From positions 62,001 through 126,000 of the forward strand of contig NZ_JACEFA010000002.1 of NCBI RefSeq assembly GCF_014083865.1: DNA of 64,000 bases. The letters are read 5' to 3'. Under the pieces are notes generated by a model. The model had not been told where the DNA came from. It did not search any database and saw nothing but the letters and a program-made list of their open reading frames with translations. The stretch comes from Paraliobacillus salinarum (GTDB lineage: Bacteria; Bacillota; Bacilli; Bacillales; Amphibacillaceae). Position 1 is the stretch's first letter. Each line of letters begins with the position of its first letter. A program made the translations under genes and the position numbers. This document shows, in pieces, positions 34,285 to 42,917 of this stretch.

Positions 34285-36528
34285 TTATTCATGATCATGT
34301 ATAAAATGGTCTAATCGTTCTATCGGTAACGGCTTTGAATACAAATAGCCTTGACCATATTTACAGCTTAAATTAGCTAATATTCTTGCTTGATAAGCTG
34401 TTTCTATTCCTTCCGCGACCACTTCTACATCTAAATTCAGTCCGATATCAATAATAGACTTGATAATAGATATGTTTTCTTTCTTTTCCAACTCTGCAAC
34501 AAAGGATTGATCGATTTTAATCGTATCTAACGGTAAAGATTGTAGGATATTTAGTGAAGAATATCCGATACCAAAGTCATCAATCGCAATTCGGACCCCA
34601 ATGGCATGCAATTCTTTTAACGTATCAATCGTTTGACCAATGTTACCCATTTTAGTTTCTGCAATCTCTAACTCTAAATACTTTGGTTCTAACTCTGTAA
34701 GCTCTAAAATTTGTTTAATTCTCGTTCCAAAGCATTTTTGCTCTAACTGTTTTGCGGAAATATTCACAGCTATTGTAAAATCATCATACCCTGCATCTAC
34801 TAATTGTTTCATTTGCTTACTAGCGCGTGTAATGACCCATTCATCAATAGCAAATATAGTTCCAGTTTCCTCCGCTATCGAAATAAACTCACGAGGTGAA
34901 ATCATACCTAGACGTGGATGATCCCAACGAATAAACGTCTCAAAACCAATGACACGCTCTGTCTCCAAGTTAACTTTAGGTTGAAAATGGAGAGAGAATT
35001 GTTCTAGTTCTATTGCTTGTTTTAACTCCACCTCTATGTTTCTTTTTCTTAAAATATTTTGATATATTTGTTGATTAAAATAGCAAAATTGCGCTTTTCC
35101 TTTTTCTTTCGCTAAATACATCGCAGCATCAGCGTGATGAAGTAATGTTTCCTGCTTCATCCCATCATCAGGATACACACTAATCCCAATACTTGGTGAA
35201 ATAGTAATCGTATGATTATCAATCAAAAATGGATTAGCAAATAAATTCAATACCGTTTTTGCATACAATGTACCAAACACTCTTTTTACATTTGGAACAA
35301 TAATGACAAATTCATCTCCACCAATTCGATAGACCGTACCGACTGGTTCAAAAGCATTTTTCAAACGACTTGCTGCCGCAGATAGAAGCTTATCACCTAC
35401 ATGATGTCCCATTGTGTCATTCACATTTTTAAATTGATCCAAATCCATCAAAAACATGAGAAATGGTTGTGATTTTCTCTTAGACTCTTCCATAACTGTT
35501 TCTAAATCTTTTGTGAATTTTGTGCGATTTTTCACTCCTGTTAATGTATCGTGAAAAGCTAGATAACTATATTCCTTCATTAACTTTCTATTGCGTTGCA
35601 TAACGTACCACTGCCTGCTAATGATCATAACTAACATTAAAACCATACCGATCATTAACGCATTAATTTTCCAATTATAGCTTTCAAGAACCGTTAATAA
35701 TAGTACAAAAATAATAATATATGGTAGTTTAGATTCCTTACTTTCTACGTATTTAACCATTTTCCATTCTGAAACTTCCGTATGTCTTTTAACTAACTTA
35801 GCTGAGAAGAGAATGAATAACAACCCTAAAGTCCAAACAAAGTCTGCAGTTACCACACCAATATTATTCACGTAAAAATAATAATATAGAATAACCCCTA
35901 TCATATGAAAGAACATGCCTAGCACTACAAACAAGACTGGGTCTTTTTCAGAGCTTCTTCTAGAAATATAAAATAACAACATACTTGCGAACAAAATGCT
36001 CAATGTACAAATTTGAAAGGCTAAAATTAACAAGGTCATTGGTTTAGAATAATTAACTAAAGTCATTGTGGGCTGAAAAAAGTAATGGATGTGTATCGCT
36101 ATAATAAATGTCATAAACACACTAATCGTAAAAGAAAATGATTGTACCGATTCTTTGATTTCAATCGTCTTGATTTTATATATTAAAGCGATTAAAAAGA
36201 ATATATAAGATATAACCAATGTTGGCAGTGACGCTAATGGAAATGTAATTGCTTGATGAAACAGAAACATATACAACCATATGAAACTAGTTATGCTATA
36301 AAAAAATAAACCAATCGCAATGATTAACCAAAAACGATGTTTCTTATCCTTAGTAATTGAGCTAGCTTGATATGCCCACCGTAATCCAATCAAACTAGAT
36401 ATGGAAGAAATGGAAATATTCCCGAGCGAATGAAGCCCTTCCCTATTATTAATAAATAATAGAATGACAAAATAAATTGTCGCCAAGCTAATTATTGATG
36501 TAATTATTTTTGGTTTGGTAAATAACAT
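34285..36528 (-). CDS. Membrane GGDEF-EAL protein (c-di-GMP turnover)
   Basis: 747 residues: eight or so N-terminal membrane helices (about 1-310, an unassigned MASE-like sensor), then GGDEF (AFHDTLTGVKNRTKF, intact RIGGDEFVII) and EAL domains. No RxxD inhibitory site precedes GGDEF. The EAL signature reads FETFIRW where EALLRW is usual, and DDFGIGYSSL has Ile for the usual Thr in loop 6. The metal-binding Glu, Asn (NISAKQL), Asp-Asp and the catalytic-type Lys (IKIDQSF) remain, with VAEGIET and QGYLYSKP. Cyclase activity is likely and hydrolysis possible. It is expressed from behind a c-di-GMP-I riboswitch. Confidence 0.92.
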   Translation of the reverse strand: MLFTKPKIITSIISLATIYFVILLFINNREGLHSLGNISISSISSLIGLRWAYQASSITKDKKHRFWLIIAIGLFFYSITSFIWLYMFLFHQAITFPLASLPTLVISYIFFLIALIYKIKTIEIKESVQSFSFTISVFMTFIIAIHIHYFFQPTMTLVNYSKPMTLLILAFQICTLSILFASMLLFYISRRSSEKDPVLFVVLGMFFHMIGVILYYYFYVNNIGVVTADFVWTLGLLFILFSAKLVKRHTEVSEWKMVKYVESKESKLPYIIIFVLLLTVLESYNWKINALMIGMVLMLVMIISRQWYVMQRNRKLMKEYSYLAFHDTLTGVKNRTKFTKDLETVMEESKRKSQPFLMFLMDLDQFKNVNDTMGHHVGDKLLSAAASRLKNAFEPVGTVYRIGGDEFVIIVPNVKRVFGTLYAKTVLNLFANPFLIDNHTITISPSIGISVYPDDGMKQETLLHHADAAMYLAKEKGKAQFCYFNQQIYQNILRKRNIEVELKQAIELEQFSLHFQPKVNLETERVIGFETFIRWDHPRLGMISPREFISIAEETGTIFAIDEWVITRASKQMKQLVDAGYDDFTIAVNISAKQLEQKCFGTRIKQILELTELEPKYLELEIAETKMGNIGQTIDTLKELHAIGVRIAIDDFGIGYSSLNILQSLPLDTIKIDQSFVAELEKKENISIIKSIIDIGLNLDVEVVAEGIETAYQARILANLSCKYGQGYLYSKPLPIERLDHFIHDHE

Positions 36529-36558
36529 CTACATCACGACCTTTTATATACTTAATAA

Positions 36559-36684
36559 CAAAAAAGGTTATTCCCATAAGAAATAACCCTCAAACTAGTT
36601 ATATCTCATTGGTAGCTCAGCCGCCATTCATATTCAGGCCTGAAGCTTTGCGTCCTTATTTTTCAATAAGTTTGCCTTTATCAG
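36559..36684 (-). ncRNA. Cyclic di-GMP-I (GEMM) riboswitch upstream of the GGDEF-EAL gene
   Basis: Minus-strand aptamer 36604-36684 contains AAGGCAAAC, AAGGACGCAAAGC, TCAGGCCTGAA and GGCGGCTGAGCTACCAATGAG, the GEMM-I core with its GNRA-like loop and tetraloop-receptor segments. It is followed by a terminator (GGTTATT-N9-AATAACC then TTTTTT, 36559-36588), about 30 nt before the start of the GGDEF-EAL gene. Confidence 0.92.
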
Positions 36685-36777
36685 TAAGATAGTATTAATC
36701 TACATCTATCATTATAGTTCTATTTCATCACAAAATCCAACAATAATTGTTACTTTTTCACTATTTTTTTCAAAAAG
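36685..36777. other. Promoter region upstream of the c-di-GMP riboswitch
   Basis: AT-rich, no ORF. A weak pair TTGGAT-N18-TATAAT on the minus strand could drive the riboswitch transcript. Confidence 0.3.
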
Positions 36778-36808
36778 CGGGACATTGGGGTCAGTCCCCA
36801 ATGTCCCA
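36778..36808. repeat. 31-bp palindromic repeat
   Basis: Copy with the inverted core GGGGTCAGTCCCC and a C at its first base, between the symporter 3' end and the riboswitch promoter region. Confidence 0.95.
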
Positions 36809-36812
36809 TACT

Positions 36813-36858
36813 GATAATAATCAGGTTACTGGGGAATGATCTCCAACAGTCTGATTAT
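36813..36858 (-). terminator. Hairpin at the 3' end of the DAACS symporter gene
   Basis: GATAATAATCAG and CTGATTATC enclose a second short stem (CTGGGGA/TCTCCAACAG). It overlaps the stop codon; the U-run is poor, so it is a modest terminator. Confidence 0.45.
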
Positions 36859-38060
36859 CGTTTTTTCTCTGTTTCGGCAATAATAACAGCACAAGCTGCA
36901 TCGCCAGTTATGTTAACAGCTGTTCTTGTCATATCTAAAATTCGATCTATCCCTATAATTAATGCAATCCCTTCAACCGGTAAGGAGACTTGATTTAATA
37001 CCATCGCTAGCATTACTAGCCCCACTCCAGGTACTCCAGCCGTACCAACACTAGCAAGTACAGCAGTCAGAACTACCATAGCCAATTGAGACAAGGATAA
37101 GTCTGTTTGATAGACTTGAGCAATAAATATCGTTGCCACTCCTTGCATAATTGCTGTTCCATCCATATTAATGGTTGCACCTAATGGTTGAACAAAGCTA
37201 CTAATCGATTTTGGTACGTTTAATTCCTCCTGCGCAACCTTCATTGAAACCGGCAAAGTTGAACTACTACTTGACGTACTAAATCCAACCGTCATAGCTG
37301 GGATAAAGGCTTTGAAAAAATGAATCGGATTGCGTTTTGCAATGAGTGCTACAGCCGATCCGTAGGTGAAAATAGCATGAATGAATAGCACAGAAAAAAC
37401 GGTAATCATATATAGTAGCATTGCTTTTGCTCCGCTTATACCTAATGAGCCCATTGCAGAAGCCAATAAACCAAACGCGCCATATGGAGCAAACTTCATA
37501 ACAATATTTACCAAAAACATCATAATCTCGTTGCCTTGCTCAAGCAAACGATAAACGGCTTCTGTTTTTTTTCCTAACATCGCTAATGCAAAACCAATAA
37601 ACACCGCGAAAGTGATAATTTGCAACATATTTCCTTCTACCATTGCTTGAATAGGGTTAGTAGGAATAATACCAGTAAAAGTATCTATTACTGAAGGTGC
37701 TTCTGCCGTTTCATAGGAAGCTTCTGCTGTTTCAATTCCTACACTACCCGGCTGAAGAATCATTGCCATTCCCATCGCAATCGTAATAGCAATTGTCGTT
37801 GTAGCAAGGAAAAACAAAAGAGCTTTTCCACCTATACGACCTAATTTCTTCGGATCTCCAATCGCAGCAGTTCCTAATGTAATTGAAATAAATACAATAG
37901 GTACCACGAGCATTTTAATTAGATTTAAAAAGATCGTACCTAATGGCGTGAAAAAGTACTTATCTATTGGTTCAAATATATCCGGCGCAAAAAAATGCAA
38001 TGCTAGACCGATCACCGCACCTAGAATGAGCCCTATTACTATTTTTAAAGTTAGTTTCAT
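36855..38060 (-). CDS. Dicarboxylate/amino acid:cation symporter (DAACS family)
   Basis: 401 residues of the GltP/GltT/DctP fold (SLC1-type elevator transporter). ATG 38060 follows GGGAGG. Signature elements are the serine-rich tip of hairpin 1 (STSSSSSTLPVSM), GATINMDGTAIMQG in helix 7, the hairpin 2 loop VGTAGVPGVG and DRILDMTRTAVNITGDA in helix 8. The DMTRTxVN-GD set binds an acidic substrate carboxylate plus cations; glutamate/aspartate or C4-dicarboxylates are likeliest. Single gene. Confidence 0.9.
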   Translation of the reverse strand: MKLTLKIVIGLILGAVIGLALHFFAPDIFEPIDKYFFTPLGTIFLNLIKMLVVPIVFISITLGTAAIGDPKKLGRIGGKALLFFLATTTIAITIAMGMAMILQPGSVGIETAEASYETAEAPSVIDTFTGIIPTNPIQAMVEGNMLQIITFAVFIGFALAMLGKKTEAVYRLLEQGNEIMMFLVNIVMKFAPYGAFGLLASAMGSLGISGAKAMLLYMITVFSVLFIHAIFTYGSAVALIAKRNPIHFFKAFIPAMTVGFSTSSSSSTLPVSMKVAQEELNVPKSISSFVQPLGATINMDGTAIMQGVATIFIAQVYQTDLSLSQLAMVVLTAVLASVGTAGVPGVGLVMLAMVLNQVSLPVEGIALIIGIDRILDMTRTAVNITGDAACAVIIAETEKKR

Positions 38061-38263
38061 TTTGGTTCCTCCCTGCATAGCCTACACTGATGTCTGTATC
38101 TGTTTGATAGTTGAGTTATTCTCGAAAGTTAAGAAAAGGATAAAAGGAAAGGTTAATTCATAGAGTAGAATAGAATGTTTGAGATAAAATAGTAGCATAA
38201 TTCATAACAACACCTTTTTAATTAAAATACAAAACACACCAGTTTGTCAATAAAAAAGGAAAA
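38061..38263. other. Upstream region of the symporter gene
   Basis: AT-rich, about 200 nt, without an ORF; must contain the symporter promoter. No recognisable operator. Confidence 0.3.
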
Positions 38264-38294
38264 TGGGACATTGGGGTCAGTCCCCTTTGTCCCA
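38264..38294. repeat. 31-bp palindromic repeat overlapping a coding 3' end
   Basis: Eighteen bases of this copy are coding: they supply the final Trp-Asp-Lys-Gly-Asp residues and the TGA stop of the sulfoquinovose-synthase-like gene. Confidence 0.95.
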
Positions 38295-39512
38295 TTTTGG
38301 TATGCCTGGTTGTTGGTCTTTTGTCCATAAGCTGGTTGCTGGTATTTTCTGATAATCCACTCGGTCTTTATATCGTTTGGCTACTTCAGTCACTTCTTGC
38401 AATAAACCTTCATTTAATGTAATAGGTTGTAGACCTTTGGATAAGAACAAATCATTTCTTACTTGTAACTCATTCTCTTTCGCCTCTTTACGCGGATTGG
38501 AAACATAAGCTATTTCTCCATCAGTCAATTTACTAATAAGTTTTGCTAAGTCAGCCACTCTATGTGTTTCTGTCATTTGATTAAAAATAAGTACACGATC
38601 ATTATTCGCTGGCGGATTCTCTACAGCTAGTTCAATACAACGAACACTATCTTGAATATGAATAAATGCGCGTGTTTGCCCACCTGTACCATGAACAGTA
38701 ATAGGATAACCAACAGCAGCTTGCATTAAAAATCGATTTAAAACTGTACCATAATCCCCATCATAATCAAATCTATTAATAAGGCGATCATCTAAATTCG
38801 TTTCTTTTGTGTTCGTACCCCAAACGATTCCTTGATGTAGATCCGTTATCCTAACATTATCATTTTTATTATAATATTGGAAAAGTAACTGATCTTGAGA
38901 TTTAGTCATGTGATAAATCGAACCCGGATTGGTCGGATACAGTATTTGCTGTTCCACACGTTCTCCATCTTCTTTTTTTACTTCAATATCTAAGTACCCT
39001 TCTGGAATCTTCAATCCTGCTGTTCCATATCCATAAACACCCATTGTTCCTAAATGTACTAAATGAATGTCCAGGGTTGATTCAACGATTGCGCATAGCA
39101 CATTATGTGTAGCATTCATGTTGTTATTAACCGTATACCGTTTGTGCTTAGATGATTTCATTGAATAAGGTGCTGCTCTTTGCTCAGCAAAATGAATAAT
39201 GACATCTGGCATTTCCGTTTGGATCATGTCCAACAATCGATCATATTCATTCGCAATATCGAAATTATAAAAATTAATTGTCTTGCCGCTAATCTCTTTC
39301 CATGCGTTTAATCTTGTATGCATCGGTTGAATTGGTGTTAACGATTCTGCCTCTAATTCATTATCAATATTCCTTCTGGACAGATTATCAATGATAGTAA
39401 CATCATGCCCCTTTTGGGATAAATGCAGGCTAGTAGGCCAGCCACAAAAACCATCACCACCTAAAACGATGATTTTTTTCTTTGATTTAGAATTCGCTTG
39501 ATCTAGACCCAA
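38277..39512 (-). CDS. UDP-sulfoquinovose synthase-like SDR (SQD1/SqdB family)
   Basis: NAD-dependent extended SDR of 411 residues. I start at TTG 39512, six nt after AAAGGGTGG; an open frame continues to 39566 without a ribosome site. It has the SQD1 hallmarks: VLGGDGFCGWPTSLHLS, DNLSRRNIDNELEAESLTPI, IHFAEQRAAPYSM, LGTMGVYGYG, YHMTKSQDQ (catalytic Tyr-Lys) and LNRFLMQAAVGYPITVHGTGGQTRAFIHI. The family makes UDP-sulfoquinovose from UDP-glucose and sulfite for sulfolipid or glycan sulfonation. No sulfolipid transferase is adjacent. The last five residues derive from a palindromic repeat. Confidence 0.85.
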   Translation of the reverse strand: MGLDQANSKSKKKIIVLGGDGFCGWPTSLHLSQKGHDVTIIDNLSRRNIDNELEAESLTPIQPMHTRLNAWKEISGKTINFYNFDIANEYDRLLDMIQTEMPDVIIHFAEQRAAPYSMKSSKHKRYTVNNNMNATHNVLCAIVESTLDIHLVHLGTMGVYGYGTAGLKIPEGYLDIEVKKEDGERVEQQILYPTNPGSIYHMTKSQDQLLFQYYNKNDNVRITDLHQGIVWGTNTKETNLDDRLINRFDYDGDYGTVLNRFLMQAAVGYPITVHGTGGQTRAFIHIQDSVRCIELAVENPPANNDRVLIFNQMTETHRVADLAKLISKLTDGEIAYVSNPRKEAKENELQVRNDLFLSKGLQPITLNEGLLQEVTEVAKRYKDRVDYQKIPATSLWTKDQQPGIPKWDKGD

Positions 39513-39601
39513 TATATACCACCCTTTGCTAGATTTTTGAACACGCCTCAGAAAATTTCTACCCAAAGTATAACCGCTATAAATAAATATTTAAAGGAAA
39601 A

Positions 39602-39632
39602 TGGGACAAAGGGGTCAGACCCCATTGTCCCA
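39602..39632. repeat. 31-bp palindromic repeat
   Basis: Copy ending one base before the ROK kinase stop codon region, with core GGGGTCAGACCCC. It separates the ROK and SQD1-like genes. Confidence 0.95.
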
Positions 39633-39633
39633 T

Positions 39634-40521
39634 TTATTGTTGCAGGTAGTGATAAGCTGCGCCAATTAAGTTTGCGTCTGAAAAGAAGTGACATCTATCT
39701 ACTTCAGGATTAATCGTAGCTATATCTATCTTTTCTAACACAAGTGCTAGCTTCTCATTGATCGCCTGCAAGATATCTTCTCTATTACTTATTCCGCCGC
39801 CAATTAATATCAACTCTGGATCATATGCATACTGAATATTATACAAACCTATGGCAAGCATATGGTAAAATTCATCTATTGCTTGAATACACGCTTGATC
39901 CCCTTCTGAAGCAAGCTCAAACACCTTTTCACCAGTCAACGTTGATACATCAACCTTTTTATAGGAAGCTGCGCGTCTAATAATAGAAGATGTAGAGGCC
40001 AATTCGCTAAATGTATTCTGTCCTTCTCCTAAATTCGCAGGATTCAAAACCATATAGCCAAATTCTCCACCATGCAAGTGAACACCTTTATGTATTCCGC
40101 CATTTTTGATCAAAGCTCCGCCTACTCCGGTTCCAATGACCACAACAGCGATGTCATTCTTCCCTTCCGCTGCGCCTTTCCAAATTTCTGCAAGGGCAGA
40201 ACAATTAGCATCATTTTCGATTTCAACACGTAGACCCGTTTTCTTTTCGAGTAGCTCGATTATATTCGGCCCATGAATATACGGAATGGCGCTTGCCCCT
40301 TCAATCACACCAGTTTCAGTTACCGCACCTGGCGCACTAATAGCAATTCCCTCAATCATATATTCTGAAAAATATTGAACCTTGTCATGAATATGAGAAA
40401 TTAGATCTTCTAAACTAGTTGGGGTTTTCGTTTTACCCTTTTCAAGTAATTGACCATGTTGATCAACAATCCCAAACTTAATGTCCGTTCCACCTAAATC
40501 AACAGCAAGAATAACCGACAT
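39634..40521 (-). CDS. ROK-family sugar kinase
   Basis: 295 residues: LAVDLGGTDIKFGIVD phosphate loop, sugar-binding ENDANCSALAE, and VIGTGVGGALI. It lacks a full ROK zinc cluster: where CxCGxxGC is usual the sequence reads GEFGYMVLNPANLGEG, a common feature of Firmicute glucokinase/allokinase-like or beta-glucoside kinase types. Last gene of the PTS-mannosidase operon, 86 nt after the GH1 gene with a repeat between. It may phosphorylate a monosaccharide released by the glycosidases. Confidence 0.83.
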   Translation of the reverse strand: MSVILAVDLGGTDIKFGIVDQHGQLLEKGKTKTPTSLEDLISHIHDKVQYFSEYMIEGIAISAPGAVTETGVIEGASAIPYIHGPNIIELLEKKTGLRVEIENDANCSALAEIWKGAAEGKNDIAVVVIGTGVGGALIKNGGIHKGVHLHGGEFGYMVLNPANLGEGQNTFSELASTSSIIRRAASYKKVDVSTLTGEKVFELASEGDQACIQAIDEFYHMLAIGLYNIQYAYDPELILIGGGISNREDILQAINEKLALVLEKIDIATINPEVDRCHFFSDANLIGAAYHYLQQ

Positions 40522-40551
40522 ACTTCATCACAACCTTCTATTAGATTATAA

Positions 40552-40582
40552 TGGGACATCGGGGACTGACCCCAATGTCCCA
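40552..40582. repeat. 31-bp palindromic repeat
   Basis: Intergenic copy between the GH1 and ROK genes with core GGGGACTGACCCC and left arm TGGGACATCGGGGAC. Confidence 0.95.
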
Positions 40583-40607
40583 AACTACAACAGCCCGACT
40601 GCACCGA

Positions 40608-42002
40608 TCAAAATCCGTTATGTTTTGCGACTTCTTTAAACCAGAGTCCGCTCTTCTTCAAATGGCGTTCCTGGGTATTGATGTCTACACGATAAAAGCC
40701 ATATCTGTTTTTATATGCATTTAACCATGACCAGTTATCCATAAACGTCCACACTTGAAAACCAAAACAATTCGATCCTTCTTGAATCCCTTTATGCAGC
40801 CATTTCAAATGCTCTTGATAAAATTCAATACGATAGTCATCTTGAATCATTCCAGAATCATCCATAAAACGCTCTTCATCAGAGACACCCATCCCATTTT
40901 CAGCTACATACCATGGAATATTGTTATAATTATCTTTTATATTAATCGCAATGTCATACAAACCCTTTTCATAAATCTCCCAACCGCGGTGTGGGTTCAT
41001 TCGACGTTCAGGCCAAATATACGGATCACCAAAATGACTAGGTAGTATACCCTGACTGTCATCAATCGGACTTTCTTTCTTTTTGACTCTTCGCGGTTGA
41101 TAATAATTCACACCTAGAAAATCAACAACATTTGATTTAATAAGCTCACGATCTCCTTCAACCGTTTCTGGCATTAGATCATGCTCTTTTATCAATTCGA
41201 TGAGTTCAGAAGGATATTCACCTAAAACGGATGGATCTAGGAAACTTCTATTAAAAAATAAATCTGCAATTCTAGCAGCCTTGACATCTTCCTCATCTTC
41301 ACTACGAGGATAAGAAGGTGTAAGATTTAAAATTATCCCTACCTCTCCATCCTGCTTTGTTTTTCTATATTCTTCGATTGCCATCGCACTGGCTAACATC
41401 GTGTGATAGGCTACGGTTACTGCCCGTTTCATATCGACTACACATGGATAATGAAAATCATTTAAGTATCCCATTTCTACAGGTACAATCGGCTCGTTAA
41501 AGGTTGTCCAAAGCTTTACCTTATCACCAAATAATTGGAAAGCTGTTTTAGCGTAATGAGCAAATGATTCAACTACTTTACGATTTTCCCATCCACCAAT
41601 TTCCTGAAAATGAAATGGCATATCAAAGTGATATAAATTAATGATTGGTTTGACACCGTTATCAATAAGTTCATCAATTACATTTTGATAAAAATCAACA
41701 GCCTCCTGATTCACATTCACACCATCCGGTAACAAACGAGACCATGAAATAGACGTTCGGAAGGAATTCATATTGATATCTTTCATCCGCTTAATATCGT
41801 CTTTATACTGATGATAAAAATCAGACGTTTCAGCTGGGCCAACACCTTGATAAAAACGTTCAGGTGCTATTTCATACCAATGATCCCAAATGTTTTTAGC
41901 CTTGCCACCTTCACTTGCAGCACCCTCCGTTTGAGTACCAGAAGCCGCAGCCCCCCATAAAAATCCCTCAGGAAAAACATACTTACTCAACCCTAACACC
42001 AT
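40608..42002 (-). CDS. GH1 glycosidase, probable 6-phospho-beta-glycosidase
   Basis: 464-residue family 1 glycoside hydrolase. Acid/base Glu170 is in TTFNEP and nucleophile Glu368 in YVAENG. Ser425 and Lys431 in NWSWLNAYK have the spacing of the phosphate-binding Ser/Lys of 6-phospho-beta-glucosidases, which suggests a phosphorylated substrate, as does the PTS in the operon. The start is ambiguous: ATG 42002 is 6 nt after the regulator stop and lies against AGAAGG; a TTG four codons later is possible. Translation is probably coupled to the upstream regulator. Confidence 0.88.
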   Translation of the reverse strand: MVLGLSKYVFPEGFLWGAAASGTQTEGAASEGGKAKNIWDHWYEIAPERFYQGVGPAETSDFYHQYKDDIKRMKDINMNSFRTSISWSRLLPDGVNVNQEAVDFYQNVIDELIDNGVKPIINLYHFDMPFHFQEIGGWENRKVVESFAHYAKTAFQLFGDKVKLWTTFNEPIVPVEMGYLNDFHYPCVVDMKRAVTVAYHTMLASAMAIEEYRKTKQDGEVGIILNLTPSYPRSEDEEDVKAARIADLFFNRSFLDPSVLGEYPSELIELIKEHDLMPETVEGDRELIKSNVVDFLGVNYYQPRRVKKKESPIDDSQGILPSHFGDPYIWPERRMNPHRGWEIYEKGLYDIAINIKDNYNNIPWYVAENGMGVSDEERFMDDSGMIQDDYRIEFYQEHLKWLHKGIQEGSNCFGFQVWTFMDNWSWLNAYKNRYGFYRVDINTQERHLKKSGLWFKEVAKHNGF

Positions 42003-42008
42003 CCTTCT

Positions 42009-42854
42009 CTAGTTTACTGGGACATTGGGGTCAGACCCCTCTGTCCCACTTTTTGGTTTACGATGTAAAAAGGCATATTCTGTGCCTATCCATTTATTAA
42101 TGTTTTCACGATACATATTAATATATTGTGAATAGATGAGGTCAATAATCACAAGCATTGGGATCTGACCAGATAATTGTCCAATATTTCCTGCATTTTT
42201 TAGATCTGATGTCAATAACAGATAATCTGCTAATTCCGCGATTTCTTCTGATTGATTAGAAGTTACAACGACAACCTTTGTCCCCTTCTCTTTTACCCGT
42301 TTAATAACAGGAATGATGTTCTTGTTTTCTCCGCGTAACGTCAAATAAAATAATAGATTATTTTCTTTCATAAGAGAAGAAACCATTTCTATTGAATCAT
42401 AATCTCGAACGATTTCTACATATTTCCCTAAACGAGTGAAGCGAAATTTGAAATCTTCACCAGCTATTGCACTTAAACCGAGACCGTATATATGAATGAT
42501 TTTATGATCATAAATATATTCGCATACACGTTTAATACTTTCATTATCGATTTTCTCGTTAATCTCTTTAATTAACTCCAAATATTGAAATTGAAGGTTG
42601 TTTGTCACATTGCTTTCATTCTCTGGATAGTCTTCAAGTGCTTGCTTATATTGATAAATAAACTCTTTGTAATTTTCGAAGCCTATCTTCTTACAAAACC
42701 TTGTAATTGATGCTGTAGATACGTTAATTTGCTTGGCTAAGACTGACTGTTTTATTGGTGGATGTTTCTCAAGAAAAAAATTAGCAATTTGCTCATCCAC
42801 ATATGTAAACGCTATCTTTGATGTTTCTATTAAAAAAAATAAATTACTTTTCAT
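42009..42854 (-). CDS. MurR/RpiR-family regulator of the sugar operon
   Basis: 281 residues: N-terminal helix-turn-helix (about 1-80, QSVLAKQINVSTASITRFCKKIGF) and a SIS sugar-phosphate isomerase-type domain (about 105-250, IHIYGLGLSAIAGEDFKFR and FYLTLRGENKNII). ATG 42854 is six nt after GAGGGGGG. Sits inside the PTS-GH38-GH1 operon and probably senses a sugar phosphate from it. Its C-terminal tail (GTEGSDPNVP) is translated straight through a copy of the 31-bp palindrome, so the end of the protein looks like an accretion. Confidence 0.88.
   Translation of the reverse strand: MKSNLFFLIETSKIAFTYVDEQIANFFLEKHPPIKQSVLAKQINVSTASITRFCKKIGFENYKEFIYQYKQALEDYPENESNVTNNLQFQYLELIKEINEKIDNESIKRVCEYIYDHKIIHIYGLGLSAIAGEDFKFRFTRLGKYVEIVRDYDSIEMVSSLMKENNLLFYLTLRGENKNIIPVIKRVKEKGTKVVVVTSNQSEEIAELADYLLLTSDLKNAGNIGQLSGQIPMLVIIDLIYSQYINMYRENINKWIGTEYAFLHRKPKSGTEGSDPNVPVN
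42018..42048. repeat. 31-bp palindromic repeat inside a coding sequence
   Basis: Whole copy lies within the RpiR coding region and encodes its tail GTEGSDPNVP. The stop codon follows 7 nt beyond it. Confidence 0.95.
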
Positions 42855-42917
42855 TATCATCCCCCCTCAAATTCGCTACTATTTATTATAACTTATTGAG
42901 GGGAGAACTTAAACCAA

